Part shown: piece after piece, positions 44,165-55,100 of the stretch | Numbering within the stretch: position 1 is the stretch's first letter | Layout: each line of letters begins with the position of its first letter | Source of the DNA: Kingdonia uniflora | Lineage: Eukaryota; Streptophyta; Magnoliopsida; Ranunculales; Circaeasteraceae | DNA: 64,000 nucleotides | Assembly (NCBI GenBank): GCA_014058105.1 | Contig: JACGCM010001798.1 | Coordinates: 124,001 to 188,000 of the forward strand | Direction of reading: 5' to 3' | The notes under the pieces: model-generated | Told to the model about the DNA's origin: nothing | The model's input: only the letters and a program-made list of their open reading frames with translations | The model's database searches: none | Made by a program: the position numbers and the translations under genes

Positions 44165-44452
44165 CTGGAAGAAAGTAGAGGATATGCCAACAAGGAACGT
44201 CGTGGCAGCCCAGAGAAAAGCGCCAAGGGCGATAACGTGGGTGCGGTCGTGGCGGACGGAGGGGTAAACTGGTAGAGGGTAGCAAGAGGACTGTACAATG
44301 GAGCGGAAGAGAGTGAAGGAGCCAAGACTAGTTGGGTCTGTATGAAGAGTTACACCAACCTCTTTATAAATTCCTGGGAGCAGAGACTCATCTGCTCTCT
44401 CCATAATTGTAGCTAAGTTCACCAGTACCAATACTAATGTCTTTGATTTCAT
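44165..44452 (-). pseudogene. MFS transporter exon 1, copy A (better preserved)
   Basis: ATG at 44452: MKSKTLVLVLVNLATIMERA, DESLLPGIYKEVGVTLHTD, GSFTLFRSIVQSSCYPLPVY, HDRTHVIALGAFLWAATTFL, GISSTFFQ ending at a strong donor CAG/GTAATG. Intact over 96 codons. Its phase-0 donor fits the acceptor at 35050. No exon 2 lies directly downstream; the intron side is occupied by the copia LTR at 43890, and a second exon-1 copy sits at 40717. The promoter is split by the Mutator-like element whose edge is at 44526, about 65 bp upstream of the ATG. Probably non-functional, but a truncated protein with one or two membrane helices could be made. Confidence 0.82.
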
Positions 44453-44516
44453 GATCTTGAAGTTTGGTTGAAGAGAGTATTGAAAGAGATTTAATTTATG
44501 AGTGGTACTAGTGTAT

Positions 44517-44525
44517 ACATCAAAG
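44517..44525. repeat. 9-bp target duplication TACATCAAA, left copy
   Basis: Identical TACATCAAA occurs at 59562-59570. Nine bases is the duplication length of Mutator-type transposases. Confidence 0.92.
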
Positions 44526-44940
44526 GGAGAGGATTCACCGACACTCTCCTAACACCACACACAGCTTGATAGCTTGGACTGACTCAAAAATAACAACTCA
44601 CTCCCTCCAAAATTTAAATTTTACCCCACTCACTCTCTCCTCTCTCTCTCTCTTCTTAAAATTCAAATTTCAAAAATGACTATCTCCCTCATCTACTATT
44701 ATCTCCGGTTAAAGTATGAATCTCTCTCAGTCTCTCTCCTACTTTTCATTCTCATTTTTGAAACTGTATTTGGGAACGTGATTTTAGGATAATTTGAGTA
44801 CTTTCAGAGGTAATTTCGGTATTGATTTTGACTGTGTAATTTGAGTGCTTGCAGAGGTAAATTAATAAGAATTTGGGACTACACCTAGAAGGATGTAATG
44901 GAATTTGTATCATGGATATTGTTGATTTGCCCAATACATC

Positions 44941-45135
44941 GACAATAAATTATCTGTTTGTAATGTACTCGACAATAAATTGTCGACTTGCCAATACATC
45001 GACAATAAATTGTTTGTTTGTAATGTACTCAACAATAAATTGTCGATTTTCCCAATACATCAACAATAAATTATATGTTTGTAATGTACTCCACAATAAA
45101 TTGTCTGTTTGTAATGTATTCGACAATAAATTGTA
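44941..45135. repeat. 30-bp minisatellite with GACAATAAATTGTC core, seven units
   Basis: Cores begin at 44941, 44971, 45001, 45031, 45062, 45092 and 45122. Alternating linkers (TGTTTGTAATGTACTC and GACTTGCCAATACATC types) give a 60-bp higher-order period. The core is nearly palindromic. The right MULE arm carries related AATTGTCGACTATATG motifs (58980-59205). Confidence 0.88.
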
Positions 45136-45966
45136 GTATTGACAATTCTCGATAATGGGTTGTTATCGACAATAAAATAATATAAAAAGCTAAGTTAGTG
45201 TTGTTGTTATTGATATTACAGTTTCTTGTTGTATTTACTCTACAACAAAAAGGCTAAAAAATGAGGGCAGTAGTCCGTCATTTTTACTTAAAAACGAGGG
45301 GAATTGCCGTCGTTTTACCCATCGCCGTTTGTTAGCCGTATTCTTTTTCGTTGCTATTTGCCATCGTTTTTTAAGGGTAATACGATTACTCACACCCGTC
45401 GCTAAATTGCGACAATAAGAACCGTCATTTTTTCCCTAGTCGAACAAAGCATTAACGACCAAACTAGTATGTCGCATAAATACGACTATAGTATGATGCT
45501 GTTTTTCCCCCTCCAAAATCATGTTACTTGAACAATTAACGACGGACTACCATCCTTGATTATCTAACAACGTCAGCCATAACAGTCGCCAAAATATGAC
45601 TAAGCGAACTCGTCGCTTTTGTGGCTAATATTAAGATAAATAAATGACGTCTGAAGCCGTCGTAAATATCAAAAATAATTTCAAAAAAAATCCCTATTTT
45701 GATTCATTACAAAAATACAATATTATATTTAAATAAAAATTTTAATTCATAAAAAATTATTAAATATTATTATTCAAAAAATATTCGCTATCAGTATTCT
45801 ATAAATTGTTAACAATACATAAGATTGGATTCAGTAATATAACAACTTTCTCCATCCAAGCCATGGTTGTACAACAGATTGTGCCATATGAATCCCTTGT
45901 CCCACTTCAAAGGGTGGAACTTTTTCCATGTCAGTCACAAAACAACTTTGGTGGCTTTGATTGCAG

Positions 45967-46349
45967 GCAAAAACTGACGGATTTCTTCCAAGAGGTGCAA
46001 GTCTTCATAGCTGCATGACTCCTCATGGTCCTGTTACCAATACATTTGAGGTACATAAGTAATGGTTAACTAACTCCGTGTGTACATCTTCGTCAATGCC
46101 TTTTATTTCTTTTATGGACAGGCAACAGTGGCAAAAGGGGAGGACCCTGGACCATTTCAAATCACTGACACGATGGCCTTTATGTTTGAATCAAGTTTGA
46201 TCCCCCGAGTCTTCCCGTGGGATCTTGAGTCTCCCTATGTGGATCACAATTAATACCAGTGTTGGATTGGCCTGAAGTCTCATTTCTCATCTGAAGAGAA
46301 AAATTACAAGAGTGAAATCCGAATAAAAGAAGATGAGACCTCTAATTGA
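45967..46349 (+). pseudogene. HGO: Captured homogentisate 1,2-dioxygenase fragment (two exons)
   Basis: Exon 45967-46050, after acceptor GATTGCAG, reads [20 protein letters not shown] then GPVTNTFE. An intron of 71 bp (GTACATAAG .. TGGACAG) is followed by exon 46122 on, in frame: ATVAKGEDPGPFQITDTMAF, MFESSLIPRVFPWDLESPYV, a stop at 46251 inside the conserved D-H-D-Y-Y-Q-C-W motif, then QCWIGLKSHFSSEE. This is the C-terminal catalytic cupin of homogentisate dioxygenase, a tyrosine-catabolism enzyme; metal-ligand histidine residues upstream are not included. It lies inside the CACTA in the opposite orientation to the transposase genes. The preserved exon-intron structure shows capture at the DNA level. 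Confidence 0.85.
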
Positions 46350-47028
46350 TTAGCCCGTGTTCGAATAAAACTCTTGAAATAAGATAATTGGTAATACAAT
46401 CTGAACATATAATCAAGAAAATAAGGACTGTAAATAGGAAGTCTAGGTTAATAATAAGCTCCCGGCTTATCACAATCAGATGATGTGTATATATAGTCAT
46501 CCCTTTGTATATACAGTTTAATTTCTGTATAATTGCAGTAGGTATTTATGTACTATGGTTTAATGATACTTGTAACTTGTAAGTCAGTCTTAGCTCAAAA
46601 CTTTTATTTAAATTCTATTTAATGGTATCTGACTCACTGGAAAATGATTAGCTGTTGCCTGTTGGCAGTGATGTGCATACTTGCAACTCTAAAAACTTTT
46701 GCTATATGGGGACTTGGGTTATTATGGTCAGATAATGGATGCCTTTGATTACTGATGTTGGACAGGTATCCATTTAATTTATCATGTTTCATGGACAGGT
46801 ATCAATGTTTTAAGTTTCAGGAGCTTATCAAATTGGGGAAAATGGGCAACAAAATTACTGCCTTCCAGCAGTTCTAGTTTTGATCAGAAAATGGATAAAT
46901 AAACACTCTATAGCCGTCTTTTCTAAGTTCAAAAAATGGATGAATTAGATCAATAATTTGTTTATTGATATAGAAAAACTAAATTAGATCAATAAAGTAC
47001 ACACGAATGCAAGATTTGAATAACTTAC
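46350..47028. other. CACTA interior, no gene seen
   Basis: Spacer between the HGO and eS7 fragments. AT-rich with no recognisable exon; it may be captured intron. Confidence 0.5.
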
Positions 47029-47154
47029 CTTTCCACTGAACTTCTTCTCCAATTCTATCGTAAGCCTCACATGAATTTTACGGAAGGCTTTCTTTAGTCT
47101 GAAGGAACATGGATAACAATAGCCTTCTAGAAGCAATCCTTTGTTATAAATCTG
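47029..47154 (-). pseudogene. RPS7: Captured exon of ribosomal protein eS7 (copy 1)
   Basis: Between acceptor AATTCAG and donor AAG/GTAAGT the frame reads QIYNKGLLLEGYCYPCS then FRLKKAFRKIHVRLTIELEK, KFSGK. The second half matches the highly conserved eS7 core Y-R-L-R-K-A-F-R-K-I-H-V-R-L-x-x-E-L-E-K-K-F-S-G-K. The 5' half is not eS7-like, so the exon is chimeric or diverged. It is in the same orientation as, and 97 bp downstream of, the last ARGONAUTE exon, in a position to be spliced to it. Cytosolic small-subunit ribosomal protein; this fragment has no ribosomal function. Confidence 0.75.
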
Positions 47155-47250
47155 CTGAATTAACAAAAATCAATTAAATCATTAGTACATACTACAGTTC
47201 CGAAACAAGACAAGTATAACTTCATCAATATCACTCAAAATTTTACTTAC

Positions 47251-48239
47251 CACTGGTGTAGGTAGAATGCGTGCTTCAATTGCAGCAAGTTTGTTGTTGA
47301 TTTTAAGTCCAAACTCCTTAGCGTAAGGATCCTCATCATAATCATTGTGATGAACTGCCTGCAAGAATGTAAGACATAAAAATGTTTGTACAATATGTTC
47401 TTGTAAATGGTACATGAATAAGAGATTGGAAAATTCTCAAACAACAAAGGCATGCAAAGAAGATGAACCTTTACGATGTCACGCTCTCTATCATAAGGAC
47501 GTTGGCAGGTCACTTTTAACAAAGAAGTTACTTGCTTCTCACTCAAACTCTTGGAATACCTTTGCCTTTCAACAATTTTGCATACCTGGATTTTAACTTA
47601 TATTAGACGATCAACACGTAAATTAATTTAAACACAAGAGGGAAGGTGATCTTTTCAGGAATGTCTTCACCTCCATGGGCAAATAATTTGGCCGTTGCTG
47701 ATTTCCCACTTGCAGACAAGGCCAATGAGGGTGTTGAAGCACAATATCGTAGGCCTCTTGGAAGTGTTGTACAACCGACGTGATGGTACCACTTTCGTCG
47801 GCTAATAAACTATCAAACCTCATATATTAGCAAGATAACTAGAAATTTAACAGCTAATGCAAATTAGTTAAGACATGAAAAGGGGGGGGGGGGTCCTACG
47901 TGAGGTCTCGCATTGCCTGAACTGTTAACCCGATTACACGGTACTTCCTACGCATATTTTTCAGATTTCCTTGGTGTGTAACTTCGACTTTCATACCTCT
48001 GAGAGTCTTCTTAATCTGCATAAAGTTAATATGAAGAACACATCAGATAAAAGGTTAAGGTGATTAATAGAGAAAATCCTTGCAACTATATTTTGATACC
48101 CAAGATGAGCCAAACAAAGAACTGGAACAGACCTTGACACGGTCCATGTCAGATAAAGGTCTGAAGGCATCCTTGTTCAAGAGCTGGCATACAAGCTCTA
48201 TAACTGGCAGTGGGTCGATAAATGATGTAGATGACATGT
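47251..48239 (-). pseudogene. Captured ARGONAUTE fragment: five exons of the PAZ region, frame intact
   Basis: Exons 48239-48133 ([20 protein letters not shown] .. [10 protein letters not shown]), 48015-47900 ([36 protein letters not shown]), 47818-47671 ([35 protein letters not shown]), 47585-47469 ([38 protein letters not shown]) and 47358-47251 ([31 protein letters not shown]). Introns have GT/AG ends (donor of exon 1 is GTCTGT) and exon borders match plant AGO1/AGO10-type genes. The spliced frame has no stop over about 196 codons. It covers the PAZ domain, which binds the 3' end of the small RNA, and the start of linker 2; N, MID and PIWI domains are absent. It shares orientation with the CACTA genes. 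Confidence 0.85.
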
Positions 48240-49864
48240 CTGCAAAATATTACGAAAAGTACTTAGTATTGTGTCGCTGATAATTAAAGTTAGGTTTGAG
48301 TTGACTTAATAAAATGACAGTTAGAGAGGAATAGAGAGTCTAGTAGCAACTAGAAATATGAAGAAAAGAAATCAAAATTGAGATATTGAATTCTTTGCCA
48401 AAATGATTTATATGGTTATTGAATGATATATACATTAGTCCATATAATATCTGGTCTATTAAGAGTGAATAGTAAAAATAGTGAAAGAAGAAACCATTCA
48501 TTGCCCCATATAACATTTCTTGCTCCATATAACAATCATAAAAATTCTTGAATTCTTATGTGACCTGATTAGCACTACTAAAAATAGTATATGTTTATTT
48601 GCCAAAGAGCGGGAGTTACACTGCCTGGTAAATATTTGGATTGTTTAAACGCCCCCCTTAAGACAAAAATATATACATTAGTCCATGTTAAGCTGCATTA
48701 AGTTCAATCATAAAAAAAAACTGACTTCAATTCTAACACTAGTACTCCTTGAGAAGTATAGTGAGAACTAAATACATCTCAATTTCTCACATCCATATCT
48801 ACTAGGCAAAACATTGCCTTTGCATGGCAATGTTCTTCATAATACTGATACTAAAACAACTATATCTGATGCTAAAAAAGCTATAAATGATCATAAGAGA
48901 AAATAAAAATATAAAAAATCTTACCATGTCATCAACCCTAGCAGTTTAAACACGGCTCTACCTACACAACACCACAAAACAAAGTTAGAAACACACACAC
49001 AACTATGAAGCTTATGAAGACTTTCTCATTGAAACTAACTTGACTCCATTTACCTTCAGCCATGAATCTCCAATGGGTAGAGCCCAAAACAAAGAAAGAA
49101 ACCAAAGAAAAGAAGATATAACCATGTTTGTAATGAGTACTACTACTACTACATATGCCTCCCATTTTTTTTACTCAAATTAAACAGAGAAAAACTGAGA
49201 GATATTTCTGAAAGAGAAATTAAATAGAGCCCAAAAATTGCAGTATGAAGGAGAGAAATATGGGGATTTTGATTGAATGATTGATTGAGTGAATGCCCAC
49301 CATATCCCATCACAGTATCAGACACACAAACATACACATATCTGTCTTTTTGTTTTATAAGCAGAATAAAAAAAAGTACATCAGACACAAACAACAACAA
49401 CAATAAGGGAAAGAAAGATAGCATAACTGGAAACAAAATCAGGACCGCAAAAGGGTACAACAACAAATAAAGGATAGGTTCATCAGACATGAAACACAGC
49501 TGTGGTATATTTTCTTGTACTAGTGATTGATTCATCTTTTACAAGAGACTAGAGTGAGCAGTGCCACTTTCACACGCCAAACCTAAACTCTCTCTCACTC
49601 AGTATTTCCAAAGATAAGAAAGAAAGTTACATTACATTACATGCAATTCATGAGATATCTAATCCTTAGATTTCATCACTCTGCAAATATATATTTACTG
49701 GTAGGCCCAAAATAAATAGAAGGTGTAAATATTGGCAGTGGTGCTAGTCATTCCCTGCACCTTTTGGTATGAATTTTAACTGGATATTTACTGTAAAATA
49801 GTAAAACAGCAAAATCAGAACATAGTATATAATAATTTTACACTGAAAATAGGAAGAGGCTTAC
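48240..49864. other. CACTA interior between AGO and second eS7 fragment
   Basis: No certain gene. On the minus strand 49126-48962 contains an ATG followed by a hydrophobic start (MVISSFLWFLSLFWALPIGD) and a GT-containing junction, as would be seen in a captured signal-peptide exon, and 49149-49535 has an open hydrophobic frame. Neither matches a family I know. Confidence 0.4.
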
Positions 49865-50030
49865 CTTTCCACTGAACTTCTTCTCCAATTCCCTCGTAAA
49901 GATTTGTTCTTCTTTTTGTCTCCATTATCCCCAACATCATGAATTTTTCTCCTTTTCCCTCCTCCTTTATCCGAGCTTGGGACCGGCAATGAAACCATAG
50001 GGCTCCATTGGCAGAGTTAAAAAAAATTAC
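49865..50030 (-). pseudogene. Second eS7-like exon end in the CACTA
   Basis: The last 13 codons before donor AAG/GTAAGC read IFTRELEKKFSGK, repeating the end of the exon at 47154-47029; the nucleotides GAGAAGAAGTTCAGTGGAAAG are shared. The upstream part up to acceptor TTGCAG at 50031 is a different, Lys/Glu-rich sequence. So an eS7 exon end was captured or duplicated twice. Confidence 0.6.
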
Positions 50031-50406
50031 CTGCAAGAAATCCATTAGTCAGTGAGATAAATAATTGCAACTTCATATCATTTCTACTATAGTAACCTCA
50101 AAACAAATCATGAGTCATATTAGTGGTCTGTATTAGGAAAAAAACAATTTTTAAAGATTACCTTATGCTCGAAGCTCCAATTAGACCCTTTTGAATCTTT
50201 CAGAGAGTATAGGGACCAAAAAGAGTACAATATATTCATACTGCTCCTTCAACATATATCTATACATGCTCTAATAACACATGCATATACCAAAAAATAG
50301 TAGCATAATTAAATCTTAACATTAGAAACCCAAACCAAGATAAAATTTAGAATGTACTTAACATAAAGATTTCTTATAAAATATTCAAAATTGATTGTAA
50401 CCTACC

Positions 50407-51948
50407 TATCTAATTAAAGAAGCGTGTCGACATCTTTGCCCAAACAATAGTAGTTCCCAATTCTACGTCGTTGAGTGACGATAGTGAAGGGTCGCTATCT
50501 ACTGAATCAATGTCTGGATTGTACGTCACATCATCAATAATAATATTGTACACAGCAGAATGTGAATCTCCATTAGATCTCCCACTTGCAACAATTTTAC
50601 CAGTGAAGGATAGTAGCTCGCAAGGGCGTTCTTTGCCTAATAAAGCAATCGGTGATGATGGGCGCATGCTTGAAGGAGACTTTGTAGCCTTTCATTTTTA
50701 GAAAGAAAAAAGCTAGAGTAAGATGCAGATATCATTTAATATATAGAAAAAAATTAATGAATGAAAACAACTAATTACAACTGACTTGAGGATCTATTAA
50801 GGGGGATATATTCTTACATTGAATGTTACAGAGCCAGAAGTACCTTGCCTTCCCGCCGCCAAACTTGAAAGCTTTTGGTCCATTGTTGTAAGTTTGTCTT
50901 TGACATGAACCAAATCTTCCTCAAGAGTGAACCGCGCAGTTTTCTCCTGAAGTAGTAGATCTCTGAGGTGATATGATGATAATACTTCCTCTTGAGAAAC
51001 ATTGAGTCCATATGCTCGTGTACGACCCTTAGTATCCTTACCACAAACTTGTACAACGGGATCGTTGTCTATGTCTGAGCTGACTATCTCAGGTTCAGCA
51101 ATAGAAATGTTTCTTATTTTCTCCTGTAAATGAAATTAAAATCAAAAGAATTAAGTTTATTTTATATTGATGATTAATTTAAAATTTATTAAATAGTTGT
51201 ATTAATGATTACCAGCTCAACATCAAGCTCTGGTGTAAGAGAAGTCCGCCAGCTCTCGTATGTGTAGCTAAATACACATCTGTCCTAAAAATTGGTACTT
51301 TAGGATTTTTCTTCCTTTGGAAAAGTCAAGTAAAAGTGTAAACACAAATAAAAATATATATATTACTTTAAAATATATTAGCACAATTACCAATCTTTTA
51401 GCTGTTCTTCCACTTCCACGTCTACCAGATGTATGTGGCCTCTTCATAGCCTTCCTCGCAGCCTTTCCCTTTTCTCAACGAGCTATTACTCTGGGCTCTC
51501 TTTGCAACTCAAGAAATCTTTCCCAATCTTCAGGTCTAACTCTTTTTGGACATTTTGTTTTTCTTACCTCGTCATTGGGATATGGGTCATAGTTAAACTT
51601 CCGATATTTGGAGTTGCGATCACACCACAATCACTGAGCCCTTGCGAGAACTTTCCCTTTCATGTATGTGGGGACATCATACTCATCCTGTCATAAGATT
51701 ATTTGATATTGTTAAAACATAAAATAGTGAGAAATTCTTATTATAAAGCCAACACTTTACCGTCACGTTTTTCCAAATTGTTTCTTTGTGATGGTCAGGC
51801 ACAAATCTCCAGAACTCATAAAAAATAGGACAGTGTGTCCTCATCAGGCCATCAATATTAGAGGCAAACTTGGTGCCATTTTCTCCAATTGGTTGTGCAT
51901 TTTCATCAAAACTAATCACTTTTTTCCTTCGATTTGAGCCATGTCACT
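50407..51948 (-). CDS. TNPA-type (Transposase_24) gene of the CACTA
   Basis: Exon starting near 51948: KKVISFDENAQPIGENGTKF, NIDGLMRTHCPIFYEFWRF, DHHKETIWKNVT. Next exon (51690-51390): KFNYDPYPNDEVRKTKCPKR, RPEDWERFLELQREPRVIA, a stop at about 51477, KGKAARKAMKRPHTSGRRGS. Then 51117-50826, with a coiled coil (REDYGLNVSQEEVLSS-type, EKTARFTLEEDLVHVKDKLT, MDQKLSSLAAG), and a last exon 50667-50410 with CELLSFTGKIVASGRSNGD and ending FFN. This is the plant Transposase_24 / TNPA-like family, whose members bind subterminal repeats and assist TNP2. One in-frame stop is visible; otherwise the gene is well kept. Transcribed downstream of TNP2 in the same direction. Confidence 0.8.
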
Positions 51949-52155
51949 ACAAAATAATAGTTATAAAAATAGATAAAAATAGTTTCACTTAAAAAAACCA
52001 TTTCCTTACCACAGTACGAGATAATATTCTACTGAAATTCAAAATCACTATACGGCAAGCTCATGAATAAGAAAAATTGGGAATGCATGTCTTGAAATTA
52101 TTTCATAATTTATTAGATAACAATATTATTTTATCTTAAAATAGTTAAAACTAAT

Positions 52156-55100
52156 TTATTCAGTTTCTTGCACCCAAGACACTTCAGAACTCTCTTCTTC
52201 TTCATCCATAACCTCTCCAGCTAATGCTAAATCGAAGGAACCTTCGTGCATTGTACCTTTAAACACTAGTGGATCTTCGTAAGCATCTACATCTCGAGTC
52301 AATTTCTTTGGGGAATCTAAGAAAACATGCCAATAATCATTCCTCGTCAAATCTTTGCAATAAAATACTTGAGATGCTTGACATGCGAGTATAAACGGCT
52401 CATCCTCCTCTTTTGAAATTCTTTTGAGTTTTTCCAAGTTCACATATATTAGGTTAGTTTCAGGATCAATAACATAACCGTTAGCCTTGTCCTCTATCCG
52501 TACCCAATCACAATAGAATACCGTTTGCTGAAAGTCAAAATAGTTGAGCTCTAGAATTTCTTTAACCACACCATCGTACGTAGTTTCATCTTCCACCCCA
52601 TTGGGATCACTTTTACGTGATTTAAATGTTGTGATCGCCTTCATTGTAACCCCGCTATTCTGTGTTGTCGTGCTACTTTCCGATCCTTTTGTATGAAATA
52701 CAAAACCATTAGCTCGATAAGCTTTATAAGATATCGCATTATGGTATGGACCATCTGCTAACCTCTTTAAGACTGACACCTTCTCGTTTTCTAGCGTCTC
52801 TTTTTCTAGCTGGTATGTTGACAAAGGTATATGTATATATTAAAATAGAATCAATGCAAAATATACATATATTTTGTACTAAATACAAGTCAAAGTCATA
52901 CTTGTCGCCTTAACCATGGAATGAACTGCAATGGTTTTTCAGATGCTATGTTCTCCCTCCTCCTTTGACCCCCTGAAGTGCAGCCCACGGTATAAATCTT
53001 ATGCTTCCAACAAATGTGCAAAGATGCCGCGAAATAAATAAAAAATCCAGAAGTTGACATATTTACGATGATTGTTATGAAAAGTGCACCAAATTATACG
53101 TACTCTTTCCATTCATCAATGTCATCATAAGATTCCAAAACCCATCTACGTGCTTGCTCATAGTTCACTGGATCAAGGAAATGATTTGTGCCCTTTTTAT
53201 CAAGAGGATATTCACTAGACCATTCATCGTCATCATCCATGAATAGGTCTCGCCCTCGTTTATGGCTTCCCATTCTACCATCAGGCATGTACTCCATGCA
53301 ATACATAATTGCCTCCTCTGTAATGTAGCGCATTGCAATGCATGCCTCAGGGCGTATAGGATTCCTTACGTAAAGTTTATACGTTCTCATCATCCTAATA
53401 AATCGAAATCGTTATTAATGATATCTAAGACTATGAAAAAAAATATAAATTAAAAGCTTTCCATATATTTTTTTACCTTTCAAAAGGATACATCCAACGG
53501 TATCTAACAGGTTCACAAATTTGTACCTCTTCTGCCAAATGTACAATAAGGTGTATCATAGGAACAAAAAATGAAGGTGGAAAGTTCTTTTCAAAGACAC
53601 ATAGTGCTTCAATAACACGTCGTTTGGCAACAACAAGATCATCACGGCGAACCAACTTGGAGCATATTACTTTAAAGAATATTGATAGCTGTCGGATTGC
53701 AGCAACCAATGGATTTTGTTTCTTAAATCCGTACATCAACAACATAGGTAGCAAATGTTGAATTAATATATGATAGTCGTGTGATTTTAAGCCTTTGATT
53801 TGTAGATCTTCCATGCTTACATGATGTTTCCAATTGAAGCTATATCCAATAGGAACCTTTAGCTCACTCAACGTTTCACAAATTAGTGTTTTCTCGGCTC
53901 GAGAAAGAGTAAAGGGAGCTTTTGGCAAGAAAAATTTACTTCCTTTTTGAACTGGCCATAACTTTTTTCTAATTTTCATTAACTTCATATCTTGACGAGC
54001 TTGCAATCCATCTTTGGTCTTGCCCTTCGTGTCCATGATTGTTTCCAAAAGAATTTGCGCTACATTACTTTCGACGTGCATCACATCCAGATTGTGACGC
54101 ATCGGAAGATCCTAAATAAATGTACATATAAAATTAGAAAATTCAAATGGTCCAAAATAAACAAATGAAAATGTCAAATATACTTTTACTTTACCTTCCA
54201 ATACGGTAAGTCAAACATGATCGTTCTCCTAGACCAAGCTGTAGGTTTCTTGGTTGATTCTTCTCCATTAACCCGGGTTGATTCTTCTTCTTCGTCCCCA
54301 ATAGATTCTCCTTTATCAGTCATAGGTTTTTTCCTCTTCTTCCCTATTTGGAGCCCAGGTTCGTTCCCCTTCTTTATTTCTTTTCCATATGTTATCGAAA
54401 TATTTTCCACCTTACTTAGCACTTCAGATCCAGTCAAACGCCGAGAAGCCTTTCTTTTATCTTCGAGCCTATTAAATTGTGACTTCTGCTTTCTAAAAGG
54501 ATTATTTAGGGGTAAGAATCTTCTAGTGCCCATATAACAATGCTTCTTCCTATGCTTAAGCCTTTCTAAATCTACATTTTCACCACAGACAGGACAAGCA
54601 TACTTTCTTCCAGTTCGGCAACTCGAAAGATATCTGTACGCCGAAAAGTCATGTATGGACCATAATAAAATTGCTTTCATCGTAAAGCTAGACTTGCTAT
54701 GAGAGTCATATGTTCTCTTGCCGGTGGACCATAATTCATTCAACTCTGAGATTAATGGTTGAAGATACATATCAATGTTTTTACCTGGACCATACTTTTT
54801 GGGTATCAATAACGACAACATCGCAAACTCCTTTCGCATGCATAGAGAAGGTGGAAGGTTGTAAGGGACAATCATAACTGGCCAGCAGCTATAAGAGATG
54901 TTCTTATTACCATATGGATTAAAGCCGTCTGTTGCGAGTCTGAGTCAAAAATTGCGTGATTCACCAGCAAAATCGGGCCACATAGCATCCACTCGTTTCC
55001 AACACGTTGAATCCACCGGATGACTCATGACTCCGTCTGGAGAAGTCGATCTCGAGTGCCATGTCATATTCTCCACAATCCATGGGATGCTGAGAAGTAG

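Noticed and set aside
49149..49535. 128-residue hydrophobic minus-strand protein
   Set aside because: Composition is typical of AT-rich chance frames, there is no homologous pattern, and it overlaps low-complexity DNA; kept only as a note in the spacer entry.
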